DNA of 64,000 bases, taken from the NCBI GenBank assembly GCA_038101125.1, contig JAYNVZ010000002.1:1-64000 (forward strand). Reading direction: 5' to 3'. The stretch's first letter is position 1. Every line of letters starts with the position of its first letter. Below, one piece after another: positions 8,302-16,377 of the stretch. This stretch comes from GCA-2698665 sp038101125 (lineage in GTDB: Bacteria > Pseudomonadota > Gammaproteobacteria > GCA-002705445 > GCA-002716945). The notes under the pieces were generated by a model, which worked only from the letters and a program-made list of their open reading frames with translations, made no database searches and had not been told where the DNA came from. A program made the position numbers and the translations under genes.

Positions 8302-8976
8302 ATGTGGGAAGAAGAAGAACAAGTTCAGCTCAATGATACATCTAAAATGATAGATGTAACTTTTAGAATAGATTGCAAAACATTACCCTATGATCATGCT
8401 TATGCTTTATCTAATGAAATAACAAAAAATATGCCCTGGCTCTTAGAGAATAATTTAACTGGCATACATACGCTTCATGGACCTGAGTCTGGTAATGGCT
8501 GGGTAAGATCAGAAAAAGAAGAAATCTTTTTATCCAAAAGAACACGTTTAGTTCTTAGAATTCCAAGGATTGATATAGAAAAAGCTAAAGAGCTCGAGAA
8601 TGTTTCTGTGAACGTATTGGGCAATACCATTAAAATTGGTAAATCTAACACTAAAGCTTTCCTTGTTGTCAGAGACTTAATTAGCAGGTTTGTGTTATGT
8701 GACGAGAATGAAACTGAAGAGGACTTTCTTTTAAGTGTAAAAAAAGAATTATTTTCTCATGGAGTCATGATAAAAAAAGCAATATGTGGCAAAGAAAAAT
8801 CTTTCACAATAAATGGTAAAAATAGATTTACTCGCAGCCTGATGATTGCCGATCTAAGTAAAGAAAACTCTGTTTTACTCCAAGATACTGGTGTAGGCAG
8901 TGGCAGAATATTTGGATGTGGTATTTTTCTACCTCATAAATCAATTGATGCAGTTTCTGGTTTCAAAGAAGACTAG
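8302..8976 (+). CDS. Orphan Cas6/Cmx6-type RAMP protein (type I-MYXAN family)
   Basis: The protein resembles the Cas6/Cmx6 family, named for type I-MYXAN CRISPR systems, whose classical members cut pre-crRNA at repeats. Family signatures are LPYDHAYALSNEI near residue 30, GIHTLHGPESGNGW near 55, SKRTRLVLRIP near 75, and the C-terminal RAMP glycine loop GVGSGRIFGCGIFLPHK. At 224 residues it is full length. There is no CRISPR array, Cas3, Cas5, Cas7 or Cas8 in the window. The gene lies between a TauD-like gene and a DsrC homologue, next to dsr. It probably binds RNA, but its target here is unknown and a role in immunity is not supported by context. Confidence 0.75.
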   Translation: MWEEEEQVQLNDTSKMIDVTFRIDCKTLPYDHAYALSNEITKNMPWLLENNLTGIHTLHGPESGNGWVRSEKEEIFLSKRTRLVLRIPRIDIEKAKELENVSVNVLGNTIKIGKSNTKAFLVVRDLISRFVLCDENETEEDFLLSVKKELFSHGVMIKKAICGKEKSFTINGKNRFTRSLMIADLSKENSVLLQDTGVGSGRIFGCGIFLPHKSIDAVSGFKED

Positions 8977-9060
8977 ATGATTCTTAAAATCCATATAGAC
9001 ATATTCTGATTAGTATATTAGAATTTTCACATATACAAAATAGGTTAGATGGAGTTTTAA

Positions 9061-9399
9061 ATGAAAGTTGAACTAAATGGTGTGCAAATTGAGACAACTG
9101 AGACTGGATTTCTAGTTAATCTTGAAGATTGGAATGAAGACATTGCTAAGGTAATTGCAACACAAGAGGAAATTGAACTAACTGACAGGCATTGGGATGT
9201 CATTAATTATTTAAGAGATGAATTTATCAATAATAAAGAGAATCAACCTAATACAAGAAATATGGTCAAAGATATCGGTAAAATTTGGGGTGAGAAAATT
9301 GATACTAAAACATTATTTGATTTATTCCCTGGCAATCCAAGCAAACAAGCTGGTAGAATAGGTGGTTTACCAGAAAGTAGGAGAAAAGGTGGATACTAA
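9061..9399 (+). CDS. DsrC-family protein lacking both C-terminal cysteines (RspA-like)
   Basis: A second DsrC homologue of 112 residues. It keeps the fold signatures seen in DsrC at 3348-3680 (DRHWDVINYLRDEF, DLFPGNPSKQA, GGLP), but the first redox cysteine is Gly (KQAGRIGG) and the C-terminal one is gone (ending RRKGGY). It therefore cannot carry sulfur like DsrC or TusE. Cys-less DsrC homologues have been named RspA and suggested to be regulatory. GGAG precedes the ATG. Its position three genes from dsrA and one after the Cas6-like gene points to a sulfur-linked role. Confidence 0.85.
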   Translation: MKVELNGVQIETTETGFLVNLEDWNEDIAKVIATQEEIELTDRHWDVINYLRDEFINNKENQPNTRNMVKDIGKIWGEKIDTKTLFDLFPGNPSKQAGRIGGLPESRRKGGY

Positions 9400-9623
9400 T
9401 GAGTGATATGAAAAAACTTGAAGAAGAGAGAAAAACTATAATTACTAAAATGCTTAAAATTCAGAAGGAATTTATGGAGCTAGAAAGAAAGGATGGTATT
9501 ACAGAAAAAGATATACACCTCAATCCGACTGGAATAGTAAAAGAATACAAAGAAGAGCATGAAAAACTAGCAAATAGACTAGTTGATATAGCTCATGAAC
9601 TTAAGGGGTCAATTAGAACATAA
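9399..9623 (+). CDS. Small coiled-coil protein
   Basis: A 74-residue, highly charged protein that overlaps the preceding stop by one base. Residues 4-32 and 50-68 are predicted helical with heptad-like spacing, which suggests a short helical hairpin. It has no Cys and no signal peptide. I do not recognise the family. Coupling to the RspA-like gene suggests that the products work together. Confidence 0.6.
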   Translation: MSDMKKLEEERKTIITKMLKIQKEFMELERKDGITEKDIHLNPTGIVKEYKEEHEKLANRLVDIAHELKGSIRT

Positions 9624-9817
9624 TGAATAATGATTATTTTCAAAAAGTAAGCGAATTAGAAGAAATGAATGTTTCCGATGATTATATAATTGGTTGGCAA
9701 GAAGGCTATCAGCACGCTCCAAAACTAGAAGAACAAAGATTGACAGATGCGTATGAAGCTGGATATGAAGACGGAGAAAATAACAATATAGAAAAGGCGG
9801 AAAAATTTAAGAAGTAA
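9623..9817 (+). CDS. Very small protein with an internal Gly-Tyr repeat
   Basis: A 64-residue acidic protein whose ATG overlaps the preceding stop by one base. It contains two similar elements, IGWQEGYQ (about 23-30) and AYEAGYEDG (about 44-52), separated by a charged linker. No family is recognised. It is the last plus-strand gene before the convergent gene at 9818. Confidence 0.55.
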   Translation: MNNDYFQKVSELEEMNVSDDYIIGWQEGYQHAPKLEEQRLTDAYEAGYEDGENNNIEKAEKFKK

Positions 9818-10378
9818 CTACTTGGTTAGCGAGTTATACACATCTATAATTTTCTTACATATTTCCACCGCATCAATATCTACAATCTGATCCATAACCC
9901 ATTTATTAGTTTGACTTGTTCCCATGGCATCCTGAATTTTTTTCGCAAGGTGACGATAAATAGAATAGTTTGAACCACCGTTTGTAAATTCATAGTTTGA
10001 GTACTCTTCTGATCTTAAATTCAAAGTATTAATATAACCTTTTTTGTAATCTCCAATGCCAAATAAGTCCTCGCAATTTTCCTGCATTATTCTAGAAGAC
10101 TGTTTGCCTAATATGTTCATAACTGCCATTCTATAATCATCTTTTTTTTTGTCTAAAAATAGAAGCCTATCTACAATATGGACTTGGAAAGACATAAACT
10201 CAACAATGACAGCTATACGTTGATGATCAGATGAATAATCAAAATCTTCTCCATGAAGATTGCGTGCTTTATCTAAAGATAACTTCCAAGAAATATAAGA
10301 TAAAGCGCTTGCAATATCTTCGCTAGTTTTCTGACGCTTTACCGTCTTTGACCAATTACTCTTAATTCTAATTGCCAT
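9818..10378 (-). CDS. Conserved-looking hypothetical protein
   Basis: A soluble 186-residue, mostly helical protein with no signal peptide or Cys pair motif. It is basic at the N-terminus (MAIRIKSNWSKTVKRQK) and rich in aromatic residues in the middle. It is convergent with the small gene ending at 9817 (no gap) and divergent from the oxygenase at 10461. I do not recognise it. Length, clean start and neighbours support a real gene. Confidence 0.6.
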   Translation of the reverse strand: MAIRIKSNWSKTVKRQKTSEDIASALSYISWKLSLDKARNLHGEDFDYSSDHQRIAVIVEFMSFQVHIVDRLLFLDKKKDDYRMAVMNILGKQSSRIMQENCEDLFGIGDYKKGYINTLNLRSEEYSNYEFTNGGSNYSIYRHLAKKIQDAMGTSQTNKWVMDQIVDIDAVEICKKIIDVYNSLTK

Positions 10379-10460
10379 ATTAATTATCTTCTATATATTT
10401 AGGTTGTATTTTATACTATACACTCAACTATTAAGAATATAAATCTAGAGGTAATATCAA

Positions 10461-11054
10461 TTGGGTATTGAGATCAACAAAAGATTAATAGAAGTCAAAC
10501 CTGGGAGTTTCATTTATGAATTCCAAAATAGCTTATCCACTGATGAATGCAAGAATATTATAAATAGATTTGAAGAGTCTAAAGATGACCATTACCAAGG
10601 AAGAGTAGGTCAAAATTTTACTAAAAATGCAGATGTAAAGAAGTCCACAGATATGGTAATAAGTGGCAAAGACAAATGGAAAGATGTGGATGAATTATTT
10701 TTTACTAGTTTATCTAAAGCTCTGAGTACTGTTAAAAAAGAATTTGATTTTTTTTCTGGGCCTTTTAAAGATATTGGTTATGCTGTACAACGAACTAAAC
10801 CAGGTGAGTACTTTCATTGGCATATTGATAGCGGGAGCCATCAATTTAGCGATAGACAATTAGTAGCAATTTGGTATCTGAATGATGTTGACGGGCCAGG
10901 CGGAGAAACTGAGTTCTTAAATCAAGACGTTAAAGTAAAACCTGAAGCTGGGAAACTTATATTGTTTCCACCATTTTGGACTCATGAGCATCGTGGTGTT
11001 ACACTTCAAAAAGGTATTAAATATATAGCAACTACATGGATAGTATTTAAATAA
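10461..11054 (+). CDS. Prolyl-4-hydroxylase-like 2-oxoglutarate/Fe(II) dioxygenase
   Basis: A 197-residue oxygenase of the PKHD/P4H superfamily. The iron triad is His121-x-Asp123 (FHWHIDSG) and His177, with Lys187 (KGIKYIATTW) at the position that binds 2-oxoglutarate. The core GGETEFL and FPPFWTHEHRG motifs are present. It starts at TTG 10461, chosen because AGAGGT lies eight bases upstream and no ATG is suitable. It overlaps the next gene by one base. The substrate, perhaps a protein proline or another residue, is unknown. Confidence 0.75.
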   Translation: MGIEINKRLIEVKPGSFIYEFQNSLSTDECKNIINRFEESKDDHYQGRVGQNFTKNADVKKSTDMVISGKDKWKDVDELFFTSLSKALSTVKKEFDFFSGPFKDIGYAVQRTKPGEYFHWHIDSGSHQFSDRQLVAIWYLNDVDGPGGETEFLNQDVKVKPEAGKLILFPPFWTHEHRGVTLQKGIKYIATTWIVFK

Positions 11055-12172
11055 TGACGTCTAATAAAGATTTATCTAACCAAGAACTTATGAAATCTGT
11101 GATTCAGAGAATAGCTACTGGACCGGAGCTAAGTAAGAATATTTCAAGAGAAGAAGCTAAACGATCAATGTCATCAATTTTAGATGGTGACATAAGTGAT
11201 GTACGCTCAGCAATTTTTTTGATTGCCCTTAGAATGAAAAGAGAAACTACAGACGAAAATTTAGGCGTTCATGATGCCATGATAGATTCTGTTAAAACTC
11301 TTGATGTACAGGCTGAAAATTTAGTTAATATAGCAGACCCATATGATGGCTTTACTAGAAATATCCCATCATCAGCATTCATATTACCTGTATTAGCAGA
11401 ATTAGGTATACCAGCCATTTCTCAAGGTGTAGAAACTGTTGGACCAAAATTTGGATGCACACATCATGCAATTTTTAAACTTTTAGGATTGGACGTAAAT
11501 GCATCCCATATAAATGTTGCTGAAAGGATTAACAACAAAGATATTGGATGGGGGTATATGGATCAAAAAATTTTCTCTCCTAAATTAAATAATCTAATGT
11601 CTCTAAGAACAGAGATAATAAAAAGGCCTGTCGTCACAACCATAGAAGTTCTTGCTAACCCATTAATATCTAAAAAAAATCATTTTGTTACAGGATATGT
11701 TCATAAACCTTATCCTCCAATATATTTAAACTTGGCTAGGAATGCTAAATTTAATACAGCTATCGTCATTCGTGGAACAGAAGGTGGAGTAATACCCTCT
11801 TTGAGACAAAAGTCTAACGCTCATTTTTACAATGATATTCAAGAAGAAGATCAAATATTAGAAATTGACCCTGAGGTAGATTTAAATATAAATCAAAGCG
11901 TTAGAGCAGTTAATATACCTGAGTCAATTAAGAAAAAAAGTACTCATGATAAAATTGAAACTAAGGTAAATCCGATGGATCTTGCTAAAGAATCACTAAA
12001 GCTTGGAATGAAGGCTTTATCTGGAGAAGATGGTCCAATGGCTGACTGTATCATCTATGGTGCATCGCTCATACTCAACCATGTTACTAGCAGTGGCATT
12101 AAATCTTCTTCAAATGAGATTAAGAAGGTACTTAAATCTGGAAGTGCCCTGACCCGCTTCAAGCAAATATAG
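11054..12172 (+). CDS. TrpD2/YbiB-like glycosyltransferase family 3 protein
   Basis: Homologous to anthranilate phosphoribosyltransferase in fold, but the PRPP-binding glycine motif is replaced by DPYDGFTRN and the catalytic loop by RGTEGGVIPSL. These are features of the YbiB/TrpD2 branch, whose E. coli member is a DNA-binding protein, so a role in tryptophan synthesis is unlikely. At 372 residues it is slightly longer than YbiB. It is coupled to the oxygenase before it and to the Rieske protein after it (2-base gap). The presence of two probable nucleic-acid-binding proteins (with the Cas6-like one) in this block is notable. Confidence 0.7.
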   Translation: MTSNKDLSNQELMKSVIQRIATGPELSKNISREEAKRSMSSILDGDISDVRSAIFLIALRMKRETTDENLGVHDAMIDSVKTLDVQAENLVNIADPYDGFTRNIPSSAFILPVLAELGIPAISQGVETVGPKFGCTHHAIFKLLGLDVNASHINVAERINNKDIGWGYMDQKIFSPKLNNLMSLRTEIIKRPVVTTIEVLANPLISKKNHFVTGYVHKPYPPIYLNLARNAKFNTAIVIRGTEGGVIPSLRQKSNAHFYNDIQEEDQILEIDPEVDLNINQSVRAVNIPESIKKKSTHDKIETKVNPMDLAKESLKLGMKALSGEDGPMADCIIYGASLILNHVTSSGIKSSSNEIKKVLKSGSALTRFKQI

Positions 12173-12174
12173 TA

Positions 12175-12474
12175 ATGATTAAACTAATTAATATAAATGA
12201 TCTTGATAATGATAATATGATGCAAGTAACTATTAATAGCCATAACTATTTAGTTGCTAAGATTGATGATAATTTTTATGTCACAACAGATATGTGTACT
12301 CATGAAGATGCTGAGCTAACAATGGGTTGTTTAAATGGTACCAAAGTCAAATGTCCACTTCATGGAAGTTATTTTGATTTGAATACTGGTATTGCACTTA
12401 ATGAACCTGCGGATGAGCCAATAAAAACTTATAAGACTGTGATACAAGATAACCATTTGTATATTGATGAATAA
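12175..12474 (+). CDS. Rieske-type [2Fe-2S] ferredoxin
   Basis: A 99-residue soluble electron carrier of the NirD/BphF type. Cluster ligands are Cys41 and His43 (CTHED) and Cys60 and His63 (CPLHGSYFDL). There is no signal peptide, so it acts in the cytoplasm. It could supply electrons to an oxygenase or reductase; a Rieske oxygenase partner is not seen in the window. Confidence 0.88.
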   Translation: MIKLININDLDNDNMMQVTINSHNYLVAKIDDNFYVTTDMCTHEDAELTMGCLNGTKVKCPLHGSYFDLNTGIALNEPADEPIKTYKTVIQDNHLYIDE

Positions 12475-12486
12475 TTCAGAAAAAAA

Positions 12487-12933
12487 ATGAATATGAATAC
12501 TATAGAAAAATTTGACTGGGGATGCAGGCACACATGGAACCAATCTGCAGTTAACACATTATGGTGTTTATTGGGCTGCAGTATTGGAGATATTGGTACA
12601 ATCTATTATTTCCAATATCACAATATAATGTGGTCAACAGCATCAATTATGTTACTGGCAATGTTTAATGGAATACTTACAAGCATTATTTTAGAGACAG
12701 TTATTTTATTAAAACAAATGAGTATAAAAAATGCATTCAAGACTGCCGTTGGAATGAGCTTAATATCAATGATCAGCATGGAGTTTGCAATGAATCTGGT
12801 TGACTATTTAATGACTGGAGGTGCCAAAATTACCCTAAGCGTTTTACCAATTATGTTATTAGCTGGTTTTCTAACACCTTGGCCTTATAATTATTGGAGG
12901 TTAAAAAAGTATGGTGTTGGCTGTTGTGGTTAA
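12487..12933 (+). CDS. DUF4396 integral membrane protein
   Basis: A 148-residue protein with about four membrane segments. It shows the marks of DUF4396: GCSIGD in the first helix, SMEFAMNLVDYLM in the third and a C-terminal PWPYNYWRLKKYG. Some relatives are found near metal or copper genes. The start at 12487 could also be the ATG two codons later. It overlaps exbB convergently by four bases. Confidence 0.65.
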   Translation: MNMNTIEKFDWGCRHTWNQSAVNTLWCLLGCSIGDIGTIYYFQYHNIMWSTASIMLLAMFNGILTSIILETVILLKQMSIKNAFKTAVGMSLISMISMEFAMNLVDYLMTGGAKITLSVLPIMLLAGFLTPWPYNYWRLKKYGVGCCG

Positions 12934-13559
12934 TTAAGATCTGCAGTCATAATCTTTGTGATTGCATTCTCAAGATTAGATTTAAACCTATCGATTAAGC
13001 TCCTAAAATAAGATTCAAAAATAACTATTGGAATTGCAACAGAAAGGCCTGCTGCGGTCGTTAACAAGGCTTCCCATATACCACCAGAGAGGATTGATGG
13101 ATCAACATTTTTCCCCGCAACTTCCATTTGTTGAAATGCCTCAATCATTCCAAAAACAGTCCCTAATAAACCCAATAAAGGGGCAATTGCCGCAATTACC
13201 TGAAGGCTGTTTAGCTTAGAACTATAATATGTAATCCTTTCATCTGATAATCTAGCAATTTCTTCCCTTATATCATTATCAAGTTTAACTGTCGGTTTTT
13301 TGTGTTTAAGAAGTTGATACATTGTAAACGCCACGACTTCTGTCTGTGGATCATCAGCTTTGTTAATTTTTTCGTAAGCTTCATCTTGTTTCTTTAAAAG
13401 CCATAAACTTATACTTTCATTTAGATTTTCATTATTAAAGAAGTTAACTTTATAAAATATATGTAATTTATAAAAGATGACTGCAGTGGCATATATTGAC
13501 AGTATAATTAGAATATACACAACAGGTCCGCCAAGTGTTAATAGTGCATTAAAATCCAT
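12930..13559 (-). CDS. exbB: ExbB/TolQ-family proton-channel protein
   Basis: Inner-membrane subunit that with ExbD harvests proton-motive force for TonB. Three membrane helices are visible (about 12-30, 110-130 and 153-175), with the family signature AAIAPLLGLLGTVFGMI and TTAAGLSVAIP. At 209 residues it is normal for ExbB. GAGG precedes the start. It is separated from exbD-exbD-tonB by two receptor genes, so the energy-transducing system is split across the island. TolQ is possible, but context favours ExbB. Confidence 0.85.
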   Translation of the reverse strand: MDFNALLTLGGPVVYILIILSIYATAVIFYKLHIFYKVNFFNNENLNESISLWLLKKQDEAYEKINKADDPQTEVVAFTMYQLLKHKKPTVKLDNDIREEIARLSDERITYYSSKLNSLQVIAAIAPLLGLLGTVFGMIEAFQQMEVAGKNVDPSILSGGIWEALLTTAAGLSVAIPIVIFESYFRSLIDRFKSNLENAITKIMTADLN

Positions 13560-13627
13560 AATTAAAAATCCTCAAAGGTATATTCTAGTTGATTTAAATT
13601 TAATATCATTAGATAAATCGATTAATC

Positions 13628-13658
13628 GCTGCCTCTTTTTTATATCTAAAGAGGCAGC
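13628..13658 (-). terminator. Strong hairpin between copper receptor and exbB
   Basis: Perfect 11-bp arms (13628-13638 and 13648-13658, GCTGCCTCTTT) around a 9-base loop, 24 bases past the receptor stop codon. There is no T run after it on the minus strand, so it may terminate weakly or act as a 3' stabiliser that separates expression of the receptor and exbB. Confidence 0.6.
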
Positions 13659-13681
13659 AAAATTGAAGTTGAAAGATTTAA

Positions 13682-15760
13682 TTAAAAATCATAGATTAAT
13701 GAACCCCAAAAACTTCTTCCTGGCTCATCAACACGATCAGCAGTAGAATCTATAGAGTTTGTGCTATTTAAATGAGTCGCATATCTTTTGTCAGTTAAAT
13801 TGCTCACGCCCATACTGAATCTAATATTCGGTGTTGGCTCAAAACCAGCATATATATCATATACTGTGTATCCTCCAGTTCTTCCGCTATCTAAAACTCT
13901 TGAATCAAAATTATCCTGAGTATCAGCAAAATTAGCTCTTATACCATAGTTAATTGAACCAGTTTGATATTCTAGTGAAATATCCCCTGATAAAGGCATT
14001 ATCTGGGGTAAAGGTCTATTTTGCGTATCATCATCTCCATGCGTATAATTTAGATTAAGTGTAGTTTTAACATTAGAAGTAATATTTTTTCTTGCTGTTA
14101 ACTCATAACCCCAAATTGTAGCATCTACATTCTTATAGACTCTTGCATCATTAACAGTGTTATCGTATGTTCCATCAGAAACTCTGTAGGTTGTAATATA
14201 ATCACTAACATCATTGTAATATATGGAACCATTTACATGACTGCCCATAAACATATTTTCGAACCCAAGCTCAAAAGTTGTATGTATCTCAGAATCTAGA
14301 TTTGGGTTACCAACATGTCTTAGTCTATATTTAGCCCCGCCCATGTTTGTCATAGAAGTTTTGGCATTAAACAACTCAGTGGCATCTGGTGTTCTTTCAT
14401 TTCTACTTAAAGAAATATAAGCGCTAGACATTTGCCCATAGTTCTTCTTGAGCCTTAAGAAACCACTATAATTATTGAAGTCTCTTTTGCCAGCTGTAAC
14501 AGTACCAGTGTAGTGAGCTGTGTACAATGAGTTTGCCGGAACCTGTAGCATATTACTACCAAAATCATCAGTTGCGCGCGTAGCATTAGTCTCTACTCTG
14601 TCAAGTCTAAGGCCATAAGATACTGTTGTTTGATCAGAAACTTTATTGTCATTTTCTAAGAAAAATCCAAGTTTAGATATTTCTGCTCCAGGCCACATAT
14701 ACATTAGATTCATTAGCATTCCACTCATGGTCATACTTTGTTCTGCATCTCTAGTATTATGTTCATAATCTACACCTACCTTCATGCCACTATCCATGGC
14801 ACCAATTACTCTCCACCCATAAGTATCAGAAGCAGCTGGCGTCTTCATCGAATTGGTAGTTCTCATCGTATAGTTATCCATTAAATGATCCATGTCAGAA
14901 TTATGTAATTCAACTTTCATTGAAGAAAACGGACCGAATGGTGTTACGCGATGGTATTTTAAATTATAGATATCAGTATAACTATATGCTATATCCATAG
15001 GTAACCCAGCAAACCCAATATTTTCTTGAGAGTTATTAGTATACGTGAATTCAAGCTTTGAACCATCATCCAATCTTTTGCCTAAGATTGTTGCATAATT
15101 ACTAGTCTCATATTCTGTGAGCGGCTTTAAGCCTGTCCCTGTCTCATAATTACCTGCCTCAGAATAAGATCCATTGATTCTAAAGTAAGCTTGACCTAAA
15201 CCTAATGTAAAGTCACCTAAAGTAGTTTTACCTTCGGCATTTGAGTCAAATGTTTGCCCAATTTTTAATTTATAGCCTTTCGATTGAGCTTTATCACCTT
15301 TAGATAATCTAGTTTGAGCAAGTGGTTCTGTAATACGCTCATATCTTACTACCCCTCCAGGACCACCAGCACCATAGATGACAGATTGAGACCCTTTAAT
15401 TACAGTAATAGAATCATAGTTCTCAATATTTACATATGTGGACGCAGGATCCATTTTAGATGAACAAGCTCCATAAACTATAGCACCATCAATAGATGAG
15501 TTAAGTCTTTGATCACTTTGTCCTCTTATCACAGGATCAAGGCCATGACCACCACGCCTGATTGTATTAATACCATTGATAGATCTTAAAAGATCTCCAC
15601 CATCAATAGCATTTTTAGTATTTATATCTTCTATAGCTTGACTGGTTAAGTCCTGGGTGCTCAAGACTGGCGCAGAAATTTGTATATCTGTTAAATCTTC
15701 CGCATGAAGATTGGTCACAAATAATGCCGCTATAAAGAAAACGTATTTATTTATATTCAT
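13682..15760 (-). CDS. TonB-dependent copper receptor (NosA/OprC type)
   Basis: Outer-membrane beta-barrel with plug domain, 692 residues, and a signal peptide of about 20 residues ending LHA-ED. The plug shows copper-receptor features: RRGGHGLDPVIRGQSDQR and SSKMDPASTY, then VIKGSQSVIYGAGGPGGVV. The last residue is the aromatic Phe typical of barrel proteins. The metal assignment follows resemblance to OprC/NosA; copper supply would suit respiratory oxidases or denitrification enzymes. It is preceded by the His/Cys-rich small gene. Confidence 0.82.
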   Translation of the reverse strand: MNINKYVFFIAALFVTNLHAEDLTDIQISAPVLSTQDLTSQAIEDINTKNAIDGGDLLRSINGINTIRRGGHGLDPVIRGQSDQRLNSSIDGAIVYGACSSKMDPASTYVNIENYDSITVIKGSQSVIYGAGGPGGVVRYERITEPLAQTRLSKGDKAQSKGYKLKIGQTFDSNAEGKTTLGDFTLGLGQAYFRINGSYSEAGNYETGTGLKPLTEYETSNYATILGKRLDDGSKLEFTYTNNSQENIGFAGLPMDIAYSYTDIYNLKYHRVTPFGPFSSMKVELHNSDMDHLMDNYTMRTTNSMKTPAASDTYGWRVIGAMDSGMKVGVDYEHNTRDAEQSMTMSGMLMNLMYMWPGAEISKLGFFLENDNKVSDQTTVSYGLRLDRVETNATRATDDFGSNMLQVPANSLYTAHYTGTVTAGKRDFNNYSGFLRLKKNYGQMSSAYISLSRNERTPDATELFNAKTSMTNMGGAKYRLRHVGNPNLDSEIHTTFELGFENMFMGSHVNGSIYYNDVSDYITTYRVSDGTYDNTVNDARVYKNVDATIWGYELTARKNITSNVKTTLNLNYTHGDDDTQNRPLPQIMPLSGDISLEYQTGSINYGIRANFADTQDNFDSRVLDSGRTGGYTVYDIYAGFEPTPNIRFSMGVSNLTDKRYATHLNSTNSIDSTADRVDEPGRSFWGSLIYDF

Positions 15761-15801
15761 AGTTCCTCCACTATAAATTAGTTATGTTTAATTAAATTAT
15801 A

Positions 15802-16122
15802 TTAAAGATAACTATGTGGAGGAGATCGAGGTGTTTTAAAAAATGATTTTGTTGTATGTTTGAATTCTTTTTTATTTTGAACTAACAAGATAGGTTTTCT
15901 AACCATAAAAATATTCATATGATCAGCATGAGATGCCATATCAAAATAATATGAACAATGATCACAAGGAATAATGTGGTTGTTAGTAGATTGATCAGTA
16001 TGAAACTTACAAATATCACTCTCGTGATCCGCAATGTCATTCGAAGAAATTACAGCGACAGGGAATGCGCCTACGCATATCAATAAAACAATTAAGCTGT
16101 AGTATTTACGAATATTTATCAT
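15802..16122 (-). CDS. Small exported His/Cys-rich protein (DUF2946-like)
   Basis: A 106-residue protein with an N-terminal hydrophobic segment (about 9-26) that may be a signal peptide or anchor. The middle region is rich in His and Cys (FHTDQ, NHIIPCDHCSYYF, ASHADHMN), which suggests metal binding, and the C-terminus is PRSPPHSYL. Such proteins (DUF2946 and relatives) commonly lie beside copper receptors, as here. Family placement is tentative. Confidence 0.6.
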   Translation of the reverse strand: MINIRKYYSLIVLLICVGAFPVAVISSNDIADHESDICKFHTDQSTNNHIIPCDHCSYYFDMASHADHMNIFMVRKPILLVQNKKEFKHTTKSFFKTPRSPPHSYL

Positions 16123-16181
16123 CTTAAACCCCTAAAAGTATAGTACATGATTTGTAGATATTGTCTAGATAATGAGTGTTC

Positions 16182-16349
16182 GGATTTGAGTAACGGGGAG
16201 ATTTATACACATACTCTGCAAATACTCAAATCCTTGTTTGGACATAAGATGCCCTCTTAAGATCAAGAGGGCTATCTAATGAGAAACCTTATGATGGATA
16301 TCTAACCTAAGGGAGAGATTAAGAATGTTCTCTTAAGCTAGATATCCAT
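16182..16349. repeat. Cluster of three inverted repeats in a non-coding stretch
   Basis: The 255-base gap 16123-16377 holds three perfect inverted repeats in series: 11 bp at 16182-16192/16223-16233 (GGATTTGAGTA), 8 bp at 16251-16258/16265-16272 (GCCCTCTT) and 11 bp at 16294-16304/16339-16349 (ATGGATATCTA, with further imperfect pairing inside). It lies after the FecA-like receptor and before the DUF2946-like gene on the minus strand. It may be a structured leader RNA, a processing signal or a small mobile repeat. No T tract follows any stem, and I recognise no riboswitch class. Confidence 0.65.
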
Positions 16350-16377
16350 ACTTATTTCACCGGAGAATGATGAAATA

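Noticed and set aside
8302..8976. CRISPR-Cas locus because of the Cas6-like gene
   Set aside because: No direct repeats with regular spacers and no other cas gene were found anywhere in the 64 kb, so a CRISPR system is not called.
9061..9399. TusE (tRNA thiolation) assignment for the second DsrC-like gene
   Set aside because: TusE keeps the C-terminal cysteine; this protein has none.
11054..12172. Anthranilate phosphoribosyltransferase TrpD of tryptophan synthesis
   Set aside because: The PRPP-binding glycine motif and the anthranilate loop are replaced, and no trp gene is nearby; the protein fits TrpD2/YbiB better.
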